DNA of 64,000 nt from Erysipelotrichaceae bacterium (GCA_009773735.1 WSYG01000005.1:1-64000); one strand, 5' to 3'. Positions 24,971 to 33,917 are shown, numbered from the stretch's first letter. Program-made: numbers and translations. Notes: a model not told the origin generated them from the sequence alone.

Positions 24971-24994
24971 AAAAAAGATGCCTTAGCATCTTTT
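24971..24994 (-). terminator. terminator of the DUF2089 operon
   Basis: Minus strand AAAAGATGC / GCATCTTTT with four-base loop and U-run; overlaps the stop of the last gene. Confidence 0.85.
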
Positions 24995-25370
24995 AGTCTA
25001 CGATGATTCTTACTTTCTCGCCATCTTTACCATCAATGGTGATCAATTCACCATTGAGGTCATCATCGATCTGCGATAAGATCTGACCTAAATCAATTCC
25101 GTTGAGGTCAATTGACTTGCCTCCGACATTCAGTTTATTGTTGATGTCGAGGCCTAATTTAACCAAACTCATTGGGAGATTGACTCTGACACGTTCACCG
25201 TCTTCAGAATCGACCAGGATCCGTATCATACGTTCATTGATGGATTTCTTTGGTAGATTTGGTTTTTGTGGTGTGCCATTAGGTTCAAGTGCATTGAGTA
25301 ATTGGATGCCTTGTTCAACCGTGATGGTTCCGTCTTTAACCATTTCTAATATTTTTTCTTTGCTGTTCAT
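24993..25370 (-). CDS. SHOCT-like domain protein, last gene of DUF2089 operon
   Basis: 125 residues. The first 27 (KILEMVKDGTITVEQGIQLLNAL) are a short helical SHOCT-like motif as in YvlB-type proteins. The second half (RMIRILVDSEDGERVRVNLP ... GEKVRIIVD) is a beta-rich module also found in the first gene of the operon at 25866. Its ATG overlaps the stop of the 39-residue ORF before it. Related genes occur in envelope-stress operons of Bacillota; a regulatory or scaffold role is inferred. Confidence 0.7.
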   Translation of the reverse strand: MNSKEKILEMVKDGTITVEQGIQLLNALEPNGTPQKPNLPKKSINERMIRILVDSEDGERVRVNLPMSLVKLGLDINNKLNVGGKSIDLNGIDLGQILSQIDDDLNGELITIDGKDGEKVRIIVD

Positions 25371-25486
25371 AATCCCCTCCGTTGGTAGATGTCCGATTCG
25401 AGTACTGCTTTTAATAACATTTCTTCTTCTGCACTGGTGATATAGCCTTTATGGGCCATAATCATGATTTCTTCTTCGTAGTTCAT
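25367..25486 (-). CDS. 39-residue acidic ORF in the DUF2089 operon
   Basis: ATG at 25484-25486, stop at 25367-25369. It overlaps both neighbours through ATGA junctions, and GGAGGGG lies upstream inside the DUF2089 gene. The product begins MNYEEEIMIMAHKGYIT and is wholly hydrophilic and helical-looking, like an isolated SHOCT-type helix pair. The double coupling strongly suggests it is translated. Function unknown. Confidence 0.65.
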   Translation of the reverse strand: MNYEEEIMIMAHKGYITSAEEEMLLKAVLESDIYQRRGL

Positions 25487-25854
25487 GTGCCCCTCCTTAG
25501 ATATTGGGCTGCTTCTTCAACCGATATTTCTTTGTTCTTTAATTTTTCTAGGATGTCTTCTTCATCGATTTCAGGTAAAGCTTGAGTGGTTTCTAGACCG
25601 AGCTTGATGATGATGCCATCCAGATTCTTCTTGACGGTGGGATAGGAGATCCCTAAGGATTTTTCCATCTCACGGATGTTGCCTGAGACTTTGATGAAGG
25701 TTTCAATAAAGTTGAGATCATCTTTGTTTAAGGCGCTGAACTTCGAGAGGGCGAAGTCGCCGCTGATTTCAGTGTGGCATACGCTGCAGCTGAGTTTGGT
25801 GACGGTCAGGTCGTTACTGCATACTGGGCATGTGCCGATTACTTCATGTTTCAT
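25483..25854 (-). CDS. DUF2089 protein with zinc ribbon and helix-turn-helix
   Basis: 123 residues. The N-terminus has a zinc ribbon (CPVCSNDL, then CSVCHTE). The middle (SGNIREMEKSLGISYPTVKKNLDGII) is a sigma-like helix-turn-helix, and the C-terminus (DILEKLKNKEISVEEAAQYLR) again resembles a SHOCT helix pair. DUF2089 proteins are thought to be transcription regulators. It may bind the 10-base inverted repeat in its own operon promoter at 26176-26200; this is inference. Confidence 0.82.
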   Translation of the reverse strand: MKHEVIGTCPVCSNDLTVTKLSCSVCHTEISGDFALSKFSALNKDDLNFIETFIKVSGNIREMEKSLGISYPTVKKNLDGIIIKLGLETTQALPEIDEEDILEKLKNKEISVEEAAQYLRRGT

Positions 25855-25865
25855 GTTTGTTTCTC

Positions 25866-26144
25866 CTAGAGTATGTCGATGAGGACATTTGCATCTTTGC
25901 TTTGGACTTCCACTAAGGTGAAGGGTTCCATTGGTTTCAATTCTTTGATGACGACTTTGATGAGTCTTATGATCTCTTTTTTGTTTGTCTTAATCAGTTC
26001 ACGGGTTTGTGGATCCACTGTATCGCTAAACTTTGTTGTCCATAAGCCGATTCGTACAAACCAGACCATATGTGAGAGTCTCATCTTGGGCAGATTGATA
26101 TGTCTATCTTCTGTTTGAATGCGTATTTTAATCTTTTTTGCCAT
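25866..26144 (-). CDS. 92-residue beta module protein, first gene of DUF2089 operon
   Basis: The ATG at 26142-26144 has GGGAGAA upstream; the longer frame before it runs through the promoter. The protein (KKIKIRIQTEDRHINLP ... PFTLVEVQSKDANVLIDIL) aligns by eye with the C-terminal half of the 24993 gene: same opening strand, NLP and a final strand with DGxxVxIxV pattern. It lacks the SHOCT helix. So the operon has two copies of one module. No named family recognised. Confidence 0.6.
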   Translation of the reverse strand: MAKKIKIRIQTEDRHINLPKMRLSHMVWFVRIGLWTTKFSDTVDPQTRELIKTNKKEIIRLIKVVIKELKPMEPFTLVEVQSKDANVLIDIL

Positions 26145-26165
26145 AGGGTTCTCCCTTATGACCAC

Positions 26166-26200
26166 ATAATAAAACAAAGTATTGAACTTGTCAATACTTT
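26166..26200 (-). promoter_or_regulatory. promoter and operator of the DUF2089 operon
   Basis: Consensus promoter on the minus strand: TTGACA (26189-26194), 17 bases, TATTAT (26166-26171). A perfect 10-base inverted repeat AAAGTATTGA / TCAATACTTT with a 5-base spacer (26176-26200) covers the -35 box. Overlap with the -35 suggests repression. Confidence 0.75.
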
Positions 26201-26244
26201 TATTGATTATTTTAATAATTATTTCAACTATTTCAATTATTGCT

Positions 26245-26682
26245 TTAATTATACCTTGTTTTCTTCTTAATTTGATTTTGGAGTTCAACCATTTGATCAT
26301 CAGTTAGATCAGAATGATAGTCTTCAAAGCGTTCATCTGAGAAGAAATCCATAAAAATAGCTGTAGAAGTTAGATTGGGTTCCGTTGATATCACAAATAC
26401 TGTCCCATCAACGGGTTTAAAGACATGATTTTGAATGATCAAAGAATCTTCATAGAGTCTGACTCCTTCCATCGGTAAGGTATCTTGAGTATCATAAACC
26501 TTGATGTCTTTTTTGTAGGATAAAAAGTCGATGGGTTTAAGATCGCGAATGTTTTTGTTATGAGTGGAGACAAGAATCATATCGACAGGTGTGCTTTTGA
26601 TGAATTGCAATAAGCGAGAACGTACTTGAGCACAGCGATAGATGTCTCTTAGGAGTCGGTCGTGAAAGTAAAGGAACTTCAT
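26245..26682 (-). CDS. hypothetical protein (145 aa)
   Basis: No family recognised. The ATG at 26680-26682 is chosen: the frame opens 16 codons earlier with TTG inside the ftsZ terminator. There is no Shine-Dalgarno site and a promoter ends six bases before the ATG. The protein is soluble and mixed alpha/beta, with basic N-terminal RDIYRCAQVRSRLLQF and a polar C-terminus ending KKKTRYN. No membrane segment. It lies between the ftsZ terminator and the DUF2089 promoter. Confidence 0.6.
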   Translation of the reverse strand: MKFLYFHDRLLRDIYRCAQVRSRLLQFIKSTPVDMILVSTHNKNIRDLKPIDFLSYKKDIKVYDTQDTLPMEGVRLYEDSLIIQNHVFKPVDGTVFVISTEPNLTSTAIFMDFFSDERFEDYHSDLTDDQMVELQNQIKKKTRYN

Positions 26683-26688
26683 GCGAGT

Positions 26689-26717
26689 ATCATACCAAGG
26701 TCTATAGCTAAACTCAA
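26689..26717 (-). promoter_or_regulatory. promoter of the 145-aa gene, 6 nt from the ATG
   Basis: Minus strand TTGAGT (26712-26717), 17 bases, extended TGG-TATGAT (26689-26694), six bases, ATG. Predicts a leaderless mRNA. Confidence 0.6.
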
Positions 26718-26726
26718 AACAAATAC

Positions 26727-26752
26727 CCAAAAAAAAGAGGCTTTAGCCTCTT
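26727..26752 (-). terminator. terminator of ftsA-ftsZ
   Basis: Minus strand AAGAGGC / GCCTCTT with loop TAAA and eight U. Confidence 0.9.
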
Positions 26753-27825
26753 GATTTAAAGAATCCTGGAATACTGCTGTCGTCTGCATCATCTTCTTTA
26801 GGTACAAATTTATCGATGGTTGAAGGATCATTGACCAATTTGGTGGCTTCAACGGTAGGACGCGTCGTGATGTTTTCTTTCGGAAGATCAAAACCAGTTG
26901 CGATGACGGTGACGATGATGTTGTCACCCAAGGATTCATTGATCGCAACACCGAAGATGATATCGACTTCTCCGCCAGCTGCTTCACGAATGAAACGGAC
27001 GGCATCATCCGCATCCATAAGGTTGATGTTTTGACCACCGGTCACATTGACGATGGCTTTCTTAGCACCGCGAATATGGGCTTCGAGTAAAGGTGAAGTA
27101 ATGGCTTTGGCTGCTGCTTCATGAGCCTTGTTTTCGCCTTGGCTCATTCCAATTCCAATCAATGCTGTGCCTTGTGCTTCCATGACGGTGCGCACATCCG
27201 CAAAATCAAGATTGATGACAGCAGGAACAGCGATTAAATCAGTAATGGTTTGAACACCTTGTCTTAAGACATTATCAGCTTCTCTAAACGCTTCCATAAA
27301 AGGAATGCGTCCGATGGCTTCTAAGAGTTGATTGTTGGAGACAATGATCAATGAATCTGTATATTGGCTAAGGTTTTCAAGGCCAGCTAAGGCTTGATCC
27401 ATTCGCTTCTTGCCTTCAAAACTAAAGGGCTTAGTAACGATCCCAATCGTTAGGATACCCATCTCATGGGCTAGTTTCGCAAATAAAGGAGCAGCACCTG
27501 TTCCAGTACCCCCGCCTAAACCAGCGGTTAAAAATACCATATCTGCTCCTTTTAGAGCAGCTTTGATGTCTTCTTCGCTTTCAAGGGCAGCTTTTAATCC
27601 AATTTCAGGATTGGCACCAGCACCTAAACCTTTGGTGGTTGATCGACCTAATATAATTTTGTTTTTACATGGGGATATGTTGAGCACCTGTAAATCAGTG
27701 TTGGCCACAAAGAACTCGACCCCTTTTAATTCATCCTCAACCATGCGGTTGATGGCATTACAGCCGGCTCCACCGATTCCGAATACTTTGATCTTTGCGA
27801 CTTGGTTATACTGCAATTCACTCAT
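26743..27825 (-). CDS. ftsZ: cell division GTPase FtsZ
   Basis: Tubulin-like protein that polymerises into the division ring. 360 residues with GIGGAGCNAINRM (17-29), the GTP signature GGGTGTG (104-110) and the T7 loop region NLDFADVRTVM. The variable linker is very short and ends in the conserved C-terminal peptide IPGFFKSRG, used to bind FtsA. It follows ftsA by eight bases. The mur genes that often precede ftsAZ are not here. Confidence 0.97.
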   Translation of the reverse strand: MSELQYNQVAKIKVFGIGGAGCNAINRMVEDELKGVEFFVANTDLQVLNISPCKNKIILGRSTTKGLGAGANPEIGLKAALESEEDIKAALKGADMVFLTAGLGGGTGTGAAPLFAKLAHEMGILTIGIVTKPFSFEGKKRMDQALAGLENLSQYTDSLIIVSNNQLLEAIGRIPFMEAFREADNVLRQGVQTITDLIAVPAVINLDFADVRTVMEAQGTALIGIGMSQGENKAHEAAAKAITSPLLEAHIRGAKKAIVNVTGGQNINLMDADDAVRFIREAAGGEVDIIFGVAINESLGDNIIVTVIATGFDLPKENITTRPTVEATKLVNDPSTIDKFVPKEDDADDSSIPGFFKSRG

Positions 27826-27833
27826 GATGCCTC

Positions 27834-29078
27834 CTAGTTTTTGCCCTTTTCGAACATTGTTTTAAACTTGTTACCTAAAGTATCTTCGGGATTACTCTTT
27901 CCCATACTTGCTTTTATTTTAACACTAAACTGGTCCATCTCAATAGCACTTTGGTAGTTACGGTAAACACTTTGATCTTTTAAGACATAAAAGAGTCCTG
28001 CACAGACACTTAGGGCTGAATTTCTGATGCCTAAGGTCTCTGAGATATAGACCGTTGTGGGACAGCCTAGTTGACGCGCAACAGCTTCTGATAGGCCATT
28101 GATGTCTGCTGATTCGCCACTCAATACGATTTCTACATGAGTATCCATTAGAATTGGACTGATGGCTTTATGAATGCTTTGTAGCCAGACATCCAGTTGA
28201 GGTTCAATCAAACCAGCCACATCATTTTCAGTCAACGTATGATTCTTTTCATCAGCAGTCCATAAATAAATGGGTGACTTCGGATATTTATGAAGACCAA
28301 TGCGAATATTATGATGAAGTAAACGATCGGCGACTTCAATGGGTAAATGATGTTTCTCACTGATGGCTTGGATCATTTGCGCTGTGCCTTCTTTGATGAC
28401 TTCAGTCGACATCAGCTTCCCTTTCGCAAATAAGCTTAAGGCTGTGCTTTGTCTTTCAATTTTCATGAGAACGATATAATGATCCAAAGATTTTTCGAAT
28501 AAACTGGCTTCTTTACCGATCGCAAAACCATCTAAACTGATTTCTGTGATCTCTAAGCCTGCTTTTTCTACGATCGATGCGTATTGATAGACCAATGATT
28601 TATCGGCACACATCAAATCAACATCAGCAATAAAAGAATCACAGGTCTCATCGATCGGCAATCGTCTTAATGAGATCCCATTGACGATGCATTTATTGAT
28701 GATGACATTGACGATTTCTAAGTGTTCTGGTAAAGGAGTCTTGATGGCTTTTCTAACCGCATTTTGAATGTCGATCGAAGTTACTCGATCTTTGACTTGC
28801 ATGTTTACTTTTTGATTGAAGCGATGCATAGAGGCACTAGGCAACGCTAAAATAACAGCCTTGATGGGAAAGCCTATGTTTTTAGAAGCATTATCTATCG
28901 CCTTCTTTAAGGCGTTTACGATGGCATTTTGATCGACTATATTTTGATTCAGGATTCCTCCTGAAACAACTCTTTCGACCTTCATGACGGTTAATCTTTG
29001 GTTGTGAAATTGTCCTACCACCAGGCGAATCTCATGATCAGTCAGTTCCAATGCTGCATAGATATTCTGATCGTTCAT
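27834..29078 (-). CDS. ftsA: cell division protein FtsA
   Basis: Actin-like membrane tether for the FtsZ ring. 414 residues; divergent in sequence but with the SHS2 insert region (MKVERVVSGGILNQ, AVILALPSASMHR) and the later VEIVLSGESADINGL phosphate loop. The C-terminus GNKFKTMFEKGKN is the expected amphipathic membrane-targeting helix. GGAGGG precedes the ATG. Gene order ftsA-ftsZ supports the call. Confidence 0.9.
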   Translation of the reverse strand: MNDQNIYAALELTDHEIRLVVGQFHNQRLTVMKVERVVSGGILNQNIVDQNAIVNALKKAIDNASKNIGFPIKAVILALPSASMHRFNQKVNMQVKDRVTSIDIQNAVRKAIKTPLPEHLEIVNVIINKCIVNGISLRRLPIDETCDSFIADVDLMCADKSLVYQYASIVEKAGLEITEISLDGFAIGKEASLFEKSLDHYIVLMKIERQSTALSLFAKGKLMSTEVIKEGTAQMIQAISEKHHLPIEVADRLLHHNIRIGLHKYPKSPIYLWTADEKNHTLTENDVAGLIEPQLDVWLQSIHKAISPILMDTHVEIVLSGESADINGLSEAVARQLGCPTTVYISETLGIRNSALSVCAGLFYVLKDQSVYRNYQSAIEMDQFSVKIKASMGKSNPEDTLGNKFKTMFEKGKN

Positions 29079-29149
29079 GGGTATCCCTCCGTCTTCTTTT
29101 TAAATTATAACACATCTGCTTTTGAGTAAATTATTTTAAGATAAAGGTC

Positions 29150-29178
29150 TTGCAAAGTCACTTTTTTCGTGGTAAACT
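29150..29178 (+). promoter_or_regulatory. rpmB promoter
   Basis: TTGCAA (29150-29155), 17 bases, TAAACT (29173-29178). Confidence 0.55.
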
Positions 29179-29211
29179 TTACAAGCATTAATGAAAGGGG
29201 GTTTACGGAAC

Positions 29212-29403
29212 ATGTCAAGAGTTTGTGCCGTAACCGGTAAAAGAGCGCTTTCGGGCAACAAACGTTCACACTCCTTGCAGGCCACCCGCCGCAAATGGAA
29301 TGTTAACTTACAAAAAGTTTCAGTCGTGGTTAATGGAAAACCTCAGAAGTTACGTATTTCCGCCCGTGCATTGAAGACTTTAAAGGCTCAACAAGCAAAT
29401 TAA
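29212..29403 (+). CDS. rpmB: 50S ribosomal protein L28
   Basis: Small rRNA-binding protein of the large subunit. With the ATG at 29212 it has 63 residues, the normal length; a frame-internal ATG seven codons earlier lies at the AAAGGGGG ribosome binding site and would give an atypical extension. Family pattern: [39 protein letters not shown]. Only one Cys, so it is the non-zinc form. It is isolated and divergent from ftsA, as in many Bacillota where rpmB lies beside the thiN-rpe-rsgA-pknB group. Confidence 0.96.
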   Translation: MSRVCAVTGKRALSGNKRSHSLQATRRKWNVNLQKVSVVVNGKPQKLRISARALKTLKAQQAN

Positions 29404-29427
29404 ATCGAGATACCTCGGTTTTTTTAT
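29403..29427 (+). terminator. rpmB terminator
   Basis: AATCGAG / CTCGGTT hairpin with loop ATAC and a run of seven T. The stop of the convergent thiN gene lies in the T-run. Confidence 0.7.
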
Positions 29428-30023
29428 GCCTTGGTACAATAAACCAATACTTTACCTGTATGAACACTAAGAATCGCTTCGTCTTCAATCCAAGTATTAG
29501 ATAAACCTAATATCGACTTTAAATCGATCTCATAATGATCGAGTGGGTATTCAACACCCATCAAAGATAAAACCGCAAAATCTAAGGTAAATACAGAAAG
29601 CTTCTCATGGCTTTCTTTTTTGATCGCATAAACACCAGGGCCATAACACTTGATCCAATGAACGTCATCGATCAAGGTCACTTCAGGATGTTGGTAAGCT
29701 AAAATAAGATTCGCATGATGATGATCAAAGCGACCGCCTAGTGCCCCATAGATCACGATGTCGTCATAGCCTAATGCTAGGGCTTTATCTAGTGCCAACT
29801 GTGAATCTGGTTGATCTTTATGGGTAGGAAAAGAAATAACCTGTGTTTTTTCTTTGAGCAACGTTAAAGCATGGGCATCGATCGAATCAAAATCACCCAT
29901 TGCACAGATCATATTGAGCTGTTTGCGAAGTGCATAAGCAGCCCCCGCATCAACTCCGATCACATCGGTTTCAATCAAAGGGACCTCGCCTTCTCTTAGG
30001 ATTAGTGTGACTGATTTTCCCAT
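29424..30023 (-). CDS. thiN: thiamine pyrophosphokinase
   Basis: Transfers pyrophosphate from ATP to thiamine to give thiamine diphosphate. 199 residues with the family motifs VDAGA, MGDFDS (around 42-47), THKDQPDSQLALDKAL and YGALGGRFDHHHAN. It overlaps the end of rpe by 22 bases, the usual neighbour at the end of the priA-to-thiN run. Confidence 0.93.
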   Translation of the reverse strand: MGKSVTLILREGEVPLIETDVIGVDAGAAYALRKQLNMICAMGDFDSIDAHALTLLKEKTQVISFPTHKDQPDSQLALDKALALGYDDIVIYGALGGRFDHHHANLILAYQHPEVTLIDDVHWIKCYGPGVYAIKKESHEKLSVFTLDFAVLSLMGVEYPLDHYEIDLKSILGLSNTWIEDEAILSVHTGKVLVYCTKA

Positions 30024-30661
30024 AGGTTCTTAATGGCTTCGCCAATGTTGTTTTTAAAGACATAACTTCCCGCAACCAAAACATCAACTCCAGAATTCAA
30101 GGCCATGGTACCGGTATCTTGATTGATACCACCATCGATCTCAATCAAACATTGTGATTCCATAAGTTTGATTTGACGTTTCAGCATCGTTACTTTGACC
30201 AAAGCTTCAGGCATGAATGCTTGTCCACCAAAACCAGGATTGACACTCATGACCAATACTAGATCCAGTTCATTTAAAAAAGGAAATAACAGTTGAATCG
30301 GGGTTGCAGGTCTAAGCGATAAACCAGCTTTCTTACCTTTAGATTTGATCTTACGGATCAAGTCCAATACGGCTTTTGAATCTTCTAGTGCTTCATAATG
30401 GAAGGTAATAAGATCAGCACCTGCCTGTATAAAAACATCCGCAAAAGTGACAGGATCGCTGACCATGATGTGGACATCTAAGAATAATGAGGTTTGAGTT
30501 CTAATGCTTTTTACAAAATCAGGGCCAAAGGTTAAGTTGGGGACGAAATGGCCATCCATGATGTCTACATGTAACCATTTGGCTGGTGACTTTTCAACTT
30601 CACTGAGTTGTTGGGGGATTTTTGAGAAATCCATGGAGAGGATTGAAGGGGCTATGATCAT
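30002..30661 (-). CDS. rpe: ribulose-phosphate 3-epimerase
   Basis: Interconverts ribulose 5-phosphate and xylulose 5-phosphate in the pentose phosphate pathway. 219-residue TIM barrel with APSILSMDF, HVDIMDGHFVPN, VHIMV, MSVNPGFGGQ and EIDGGIN, which include the metal-binding His/Asp residues. Its ATG overlaps the rsgA stop by four bases. Confidence 0.96.
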   Translation of the reverse strand: MIIAPSILSMDFSKIPQQLSEVEKSPAKWLHVDIMDGHFVPNLTFGPDFVKSIRTQTSLFLDVHIMVSDPVTFADVFIQAGADLITFHYEALEDSKAVLDLIRKIKSKGKKAGLSLRPATPIQLLFPFLNELDLVLVMSVNPGFGGQAFMPEALVKVTMLKRQIKLMESQCLIEIDGGINQDTGTMALNSGVDVLVAGSYVFKNNIGEAIKNLWENQSH

Positions 30662-31524
30662 AGATAGATCTCCTTTTTTTGATCGATAAGGGTTCGTACT
30701 TCCAGATAATGAAGGTATCGTTCCTGTGGAATCAATTGTTCTAAAACAGCTTTCTTGATGGCACAGTCTGGTTCATTGAGGTGTTGACAATTACGGAAAC
30801 GGCATTGTTCACGATAAGGTTCAAATTCAATGACACATTGAATCAGGTCTTCATGAGTCATATGTGAAAAATCAAGTGATGAAAATCCAGGTGTATCAGC
30901 GATCCAACCTTGTTGAACTGGCAGAAGTTCCACATGTCGAGTCGTATGTTTACCGCGACCTAATGCTTTGGATATTTCTTGAGTCTTGATGGTGTAACGC
31001 TCATCAAGTCGATTGATCAGTGATGATTTCCCTACCCCACTTTGACCTGTCAAAACACAGATCTTATGTGCCATAAATTTCACTATCGCTGAATTATCAA
31101 CGCCTTTACCGACGGTAAAGACATGCATGAACTTTCTGTATTCGTCTAAAACCAAGTCTAACTCTGATGTGTCGCTCAGTAAATCCCATTTGCTGACCAC
31201 AAGAACAGGTAAGATGTTGGCCTGTCTGACCAACCATGTGATCCGATCCACCAATAAACTTGAAAATTCAGGTTTTAAAGTCGACATGACAATGAGGATC
31301 GCATCGACATTGGCAACTGAAGGTCTCATCATTTGATTGCTTCGAGGATACACTTTTTCGATGACACTGAGATCTGAGCCATGCAAGACGTCCACCCAAT
31401 CACCGACCATAGGTGAGACCCCTTTACGCAGTTTTCCACTGGCTCCGGTCGCAAAAACATCGCCTTTTTCGGTTATGCAGGTATAGTGATTGGATATGAT
31501 GCGAATGACTCTAGCTCGCTGCAT
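30658..31524 (-). CDS. rsgA: ribosome small subunit GTPase RsgA
   Basis: Circularly permuted GTPase that checks late 30S assembly. The ATG at 31522-31524 gives about 288 residues; another ATG two codons upstream is equally possible and both lie inside the end of pknB. Motifs: VSKWDLL (G4), TGQSGVGKSSLINRL (G1), DTPGFSS (G3) and the C-terminal zinc-binding region CRFRNCQHLNEPDC. No Shine-Dalgarno is seen; translation is probably coupled to pknB. Confidence 0.95.
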   Translation of the reverse strand: MQRARVIRIISNHYTCITEKGDVFATGASGKLRKGVSPMVGDWVDVLHGSDLSVIEKVYPRSNQMMRPSVANVDAILIVMSTLKPEFSSLLVDRITWLVRQANILPVLVVSKWDLLSDTSELDLVLDEYRKFMHVFTVGKGVDNSAIVKFMAHKICVLTGQSGVGKSSLINRLDERYTIKTQEISKALGRGKHTTRHVELLPVQQGWIADTPGFSSLDFSHMTHEDLIQCVIEFEPYREQCRFRNCQHLNEPDCAIKKAVLEQLIPQERYLHYLEVRTLIDQKKEIYL

Positions 31525-33184
31525 TGGCATAATACGATAAGATGATCTTACTGTCAGTTTTTTGGATATAGTATGTATTGGCACCAGGAGTTATCGAGAT
31601 GACCTGATTCTTTGGCAACACAGCGATTTGTTCAGCTGTCATGCCAGAAGTACTCAATACTTGTAATTCTACGATAGCACCTAAAGCAGTCAATTGAGTT
31701 TGGGCAATTTGAACATTGATCCCAACCAGATTAGGTATGGTAAATTGTACTTTACCTGCAATCGTCAATTTAATCTCATATGACATGGCTGGATCGATCT
31801 TTTCACCTTCCAATAAATTCTCTTGCTTAATGATCGTGCCTTCATCTTTATCAGAATCATAATCAAATTGTTTTCTTATCGTAACTTTAGTTGAAGCCAA
31901 AAGCAATTCCACGGCATCAATCTTCTGATTGACATAATTGCCAATCACAAAATACATCCCTTTACTTAAGGTTAAGATTACAACCGATCCTCTTTCAAGT
32001 TTTTGACCTGAGCTCGGGGTTACCTTTACAACCAGGCCAGTTGCGATATCATCGGTAAGTTCATACCTGACGGTATTTGAAACAGCCAGCCCTAGTGCAG
32101 TTATGGCATCTTCTGCATCAGATCGGGTCATGGCACTTACATTAGGAATGGTAATAAATTCTGTTTCAGGGTTTAAGAATCCACTGATCAAGATAAACGC
32201 ATACACAGACATCCCAACTAAGGCAATGAAAATCAAACCTATCAAAGCTGATAGTATTCCTATTTTACGTTTGGGTTTTTGAGGGGACATATTGGCTACC
32301 TGTTGAATGATGATGGTATCATCATTGAGGGTGTCTGATGTAAACACGACTTTAGCGACATCTTTATTTTTATCTTTTAAACAGTTCATCAGATCTTCAT
32401 ACATATCCGAGGCCATTTTATAACGGTGGGTCTTGTTTTTAGCCGTTGCTTTGATGATGACATTTTCCATAGATTGCGGAATACTTGGATTGAAATCGCG
32501 TACTGAAGGCACTTCTTCACGCATATGCTTCATGGCGACTTGAACCGCTGCTTCTCCGGTAAATGGAACTCGGCCTGTTACCAATTCATAAAAAGTGATA
32601 CCTAAAGCATATATGTCGCTTTGGAAACTTGCGTTTTCTCCACGAGCCAATTCTGGTGCTAAATAATGGACTGAACCCATGACGGTATCTGTTTGGGTCA
32701 ATTGCACCGCATCAGATACGGTAGCAATCCCAAAATCAGCGACTTTGACCGTTCCATCATCTTTGACCATGATGTTTTGAGGTTTGATGTCGCGATGAAT
32801 GATGTTGTTTTTATGAGCTTCTGTGATGGCACATAACAATTGGTCCATGGTCTGAAGGGCTTCTTGTTTTTCCATCGCACCACGCTGTGAAATCAATTCT
32901 TTCAAAGATTTCCCGCGGATGTATTCCATGACGATATAGTGTTGGCCATTATCTTCACCGACATCATAGATTTCAACGATGTTGGGATGATTTAAACGAC
33001 TGGCTGCATTGGCTTCTCGCTGAAAACGTAAAAGCGCAACAGGATCTAATGAAAGCTTCCCGCGTAAAATTTTAACAGCGACTTCGCGATTTAAAAAACT
33101 ATCTTGGGCCAAGTAAACATCGGCCATACCGCCTTCGCCCAATTTCTTATTGATGACATATCGATTGGCTATCATTTCTTTCAT
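31511..33184 (-). CDS. pknB: membrane Ser/Thr protein kinase with PASTA domains
   Basis: 557 residues from the ATG at 33182-33184 (GGGGG upstream). Cytoplasmic kinase domain: glycine loop LGEGGMADV (15-23), K38, catalytic HRDIKPQN (130-137) and DFG (150-152). One membrane helix follows at about 320-345, then three extracellular PASTA repeats that bind peptidoglycan or lipid II in this family. The kinase controls growth and division in response to cell wall state, opposed by the phosphatase encoded just upstream. Confidence 0.95.
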   Translation of the reverse strand: MKEMIANRYVINKKLGEGGMADVYLAQDSFLNREVAVKILRGKLSLDPVALLRFQREANAASRLNHPNIVEIYDVGEDNGQHYIVMEYIRGKSLKELISQRGAMEKQEALQTMDQLLCAITEAHKNNIIHRDIKPQNIMVKDDGTVKVADFGIATVSDAVQLTQTDTVMGSVHYLAPELARGENASFQSDIYALGITFYELVTGRVPFTGEAAVQVAMKHMREEVPSVRDFNPSIPQSMENVIIKATAKNKTHRYKMASDMYEDLMNCLKDKNKDVAKVVFTSDTLNDDTIIIQQVANMSPQKPKRKIGILSALIGLIFIALVGMSVYAFILISGFLNPETEFITIPNVSAMTRSDAEDAITALGLAVSNTVRYELTDDIATGLVVKVTPSSGQKLERGSVVILTLSKGMYFVIGNYVNQKIDAVELLLASTKVTIRKQFDYDSDKDEGTIIKQENLLEGEKIDPAMSYEIKLTIAGKVQFTIPNLVGINVQIAQTQLTALGAIVELQVLSTSGMTAEQIAVLPKNQVISITPGANTYYIQKTDSKIILSYYANAAS

Positions 33185-33194
33185 GGTCAACCCC

Positions 33195-33917
33195 CTAGAA
33201 GGCCATGAGCACAACGGTGGAGTTATCATATCCGCCTTTGGCGTTGGCACTGTCAATTAACTGCTTGGTTTTTGATGCTAAACTTTCTTCCGTTTTTAAA
33301 ATCGCTTCAATTTCCTGATCTTCAACATATCCATGTATTCCATCTGAACAACACAGGATAATTTTAACTTCTTCTTTTAAAGTAAACAAGTCGATATAGA
33401 CTTGAGGCAAAATCGCTAAAACATTGGTCAGTATCGAACGTTGTGGATGTACTTTCGCATCTTGTTCATTGATACGACCCTGATCGATCCATTCTTGAAC
33501 CAAAGTATGATCCGATGTAATCAGTTTAAGCTCTGAATTCATGGTGTAGATTCTTGAATCTCCGACATTGGCCATGATGGTTGCATTTTTATGATGCAAG
33601 ACAGCGACCATGGTCGTTCCCATCCCCCGATATTGATCGCTGGATGAGGCTAGAAGATACAGCTTATGATTGACATTTTGGATGCTTTCTTTAAGCCATA
33701 AAGACATCTCATCACTATTTGATAGTGTTGGAGGCGTTTGTTCGAAGATGGCTTTGAGATAATCGATGGCCATCGATGAGGCGACTTCTCCTGCTTTTGC
33801 TCCACCCATCCCATCACACACCGAAACCAGAGTGTAACCTTTGTGTTTTAAAACGATGTAGCTGTCTTGATTGATTTTCCTAAGTCGACCGATATCGGTC
33901 ATCCCTGTAACGATCAT
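33195..33917 (-). CDS. prpC: PP2C-type Ser/Thr phosphatase
   Basis: Metal-dependent phosphatase that reverses PknB phosphorylation. The ATG at 33915-33917 has GAGGGG upstream and gives 240 residues. PP2C motifs: GRLRKINQDSY, SVCDGMGGAKAGEVAS, NVGDSRIY, CCSDGIHGYV and GGYDNSTVV, with the metal-binding Asp residues intact. Four-base overlap with rlmN. Confidence 0.95.
   Translation of the reverse strand: MIVTGMTDIGRLRKINQDSYIVLKHKGYTLVSVCDGMGGAKAGEVASSMAIDYLKAIFEQTPPTLSNSDEMSLWLKESIQNVNHKLYLLASSSDQYRGMGTTMVAVLHHKNATIMANVGDSRIYTMNSELKLITSDHTLVQEWIDQGRINEQDAKVHPQRSILTNVLAILPQVYIDLFTLKEEVKIILCCSDGIHGYVEDQEIEAILKTEESLASKTKQLIDSANAKGGYDNSTVVLMAF

Noticed and set aside
26145-26300. Upstream extension of the 92-residue gene, rich in Ile and Lys
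   Set aside because: It reads through the promoter and operator; the ATG at 26144 has a good ribosome binding site.
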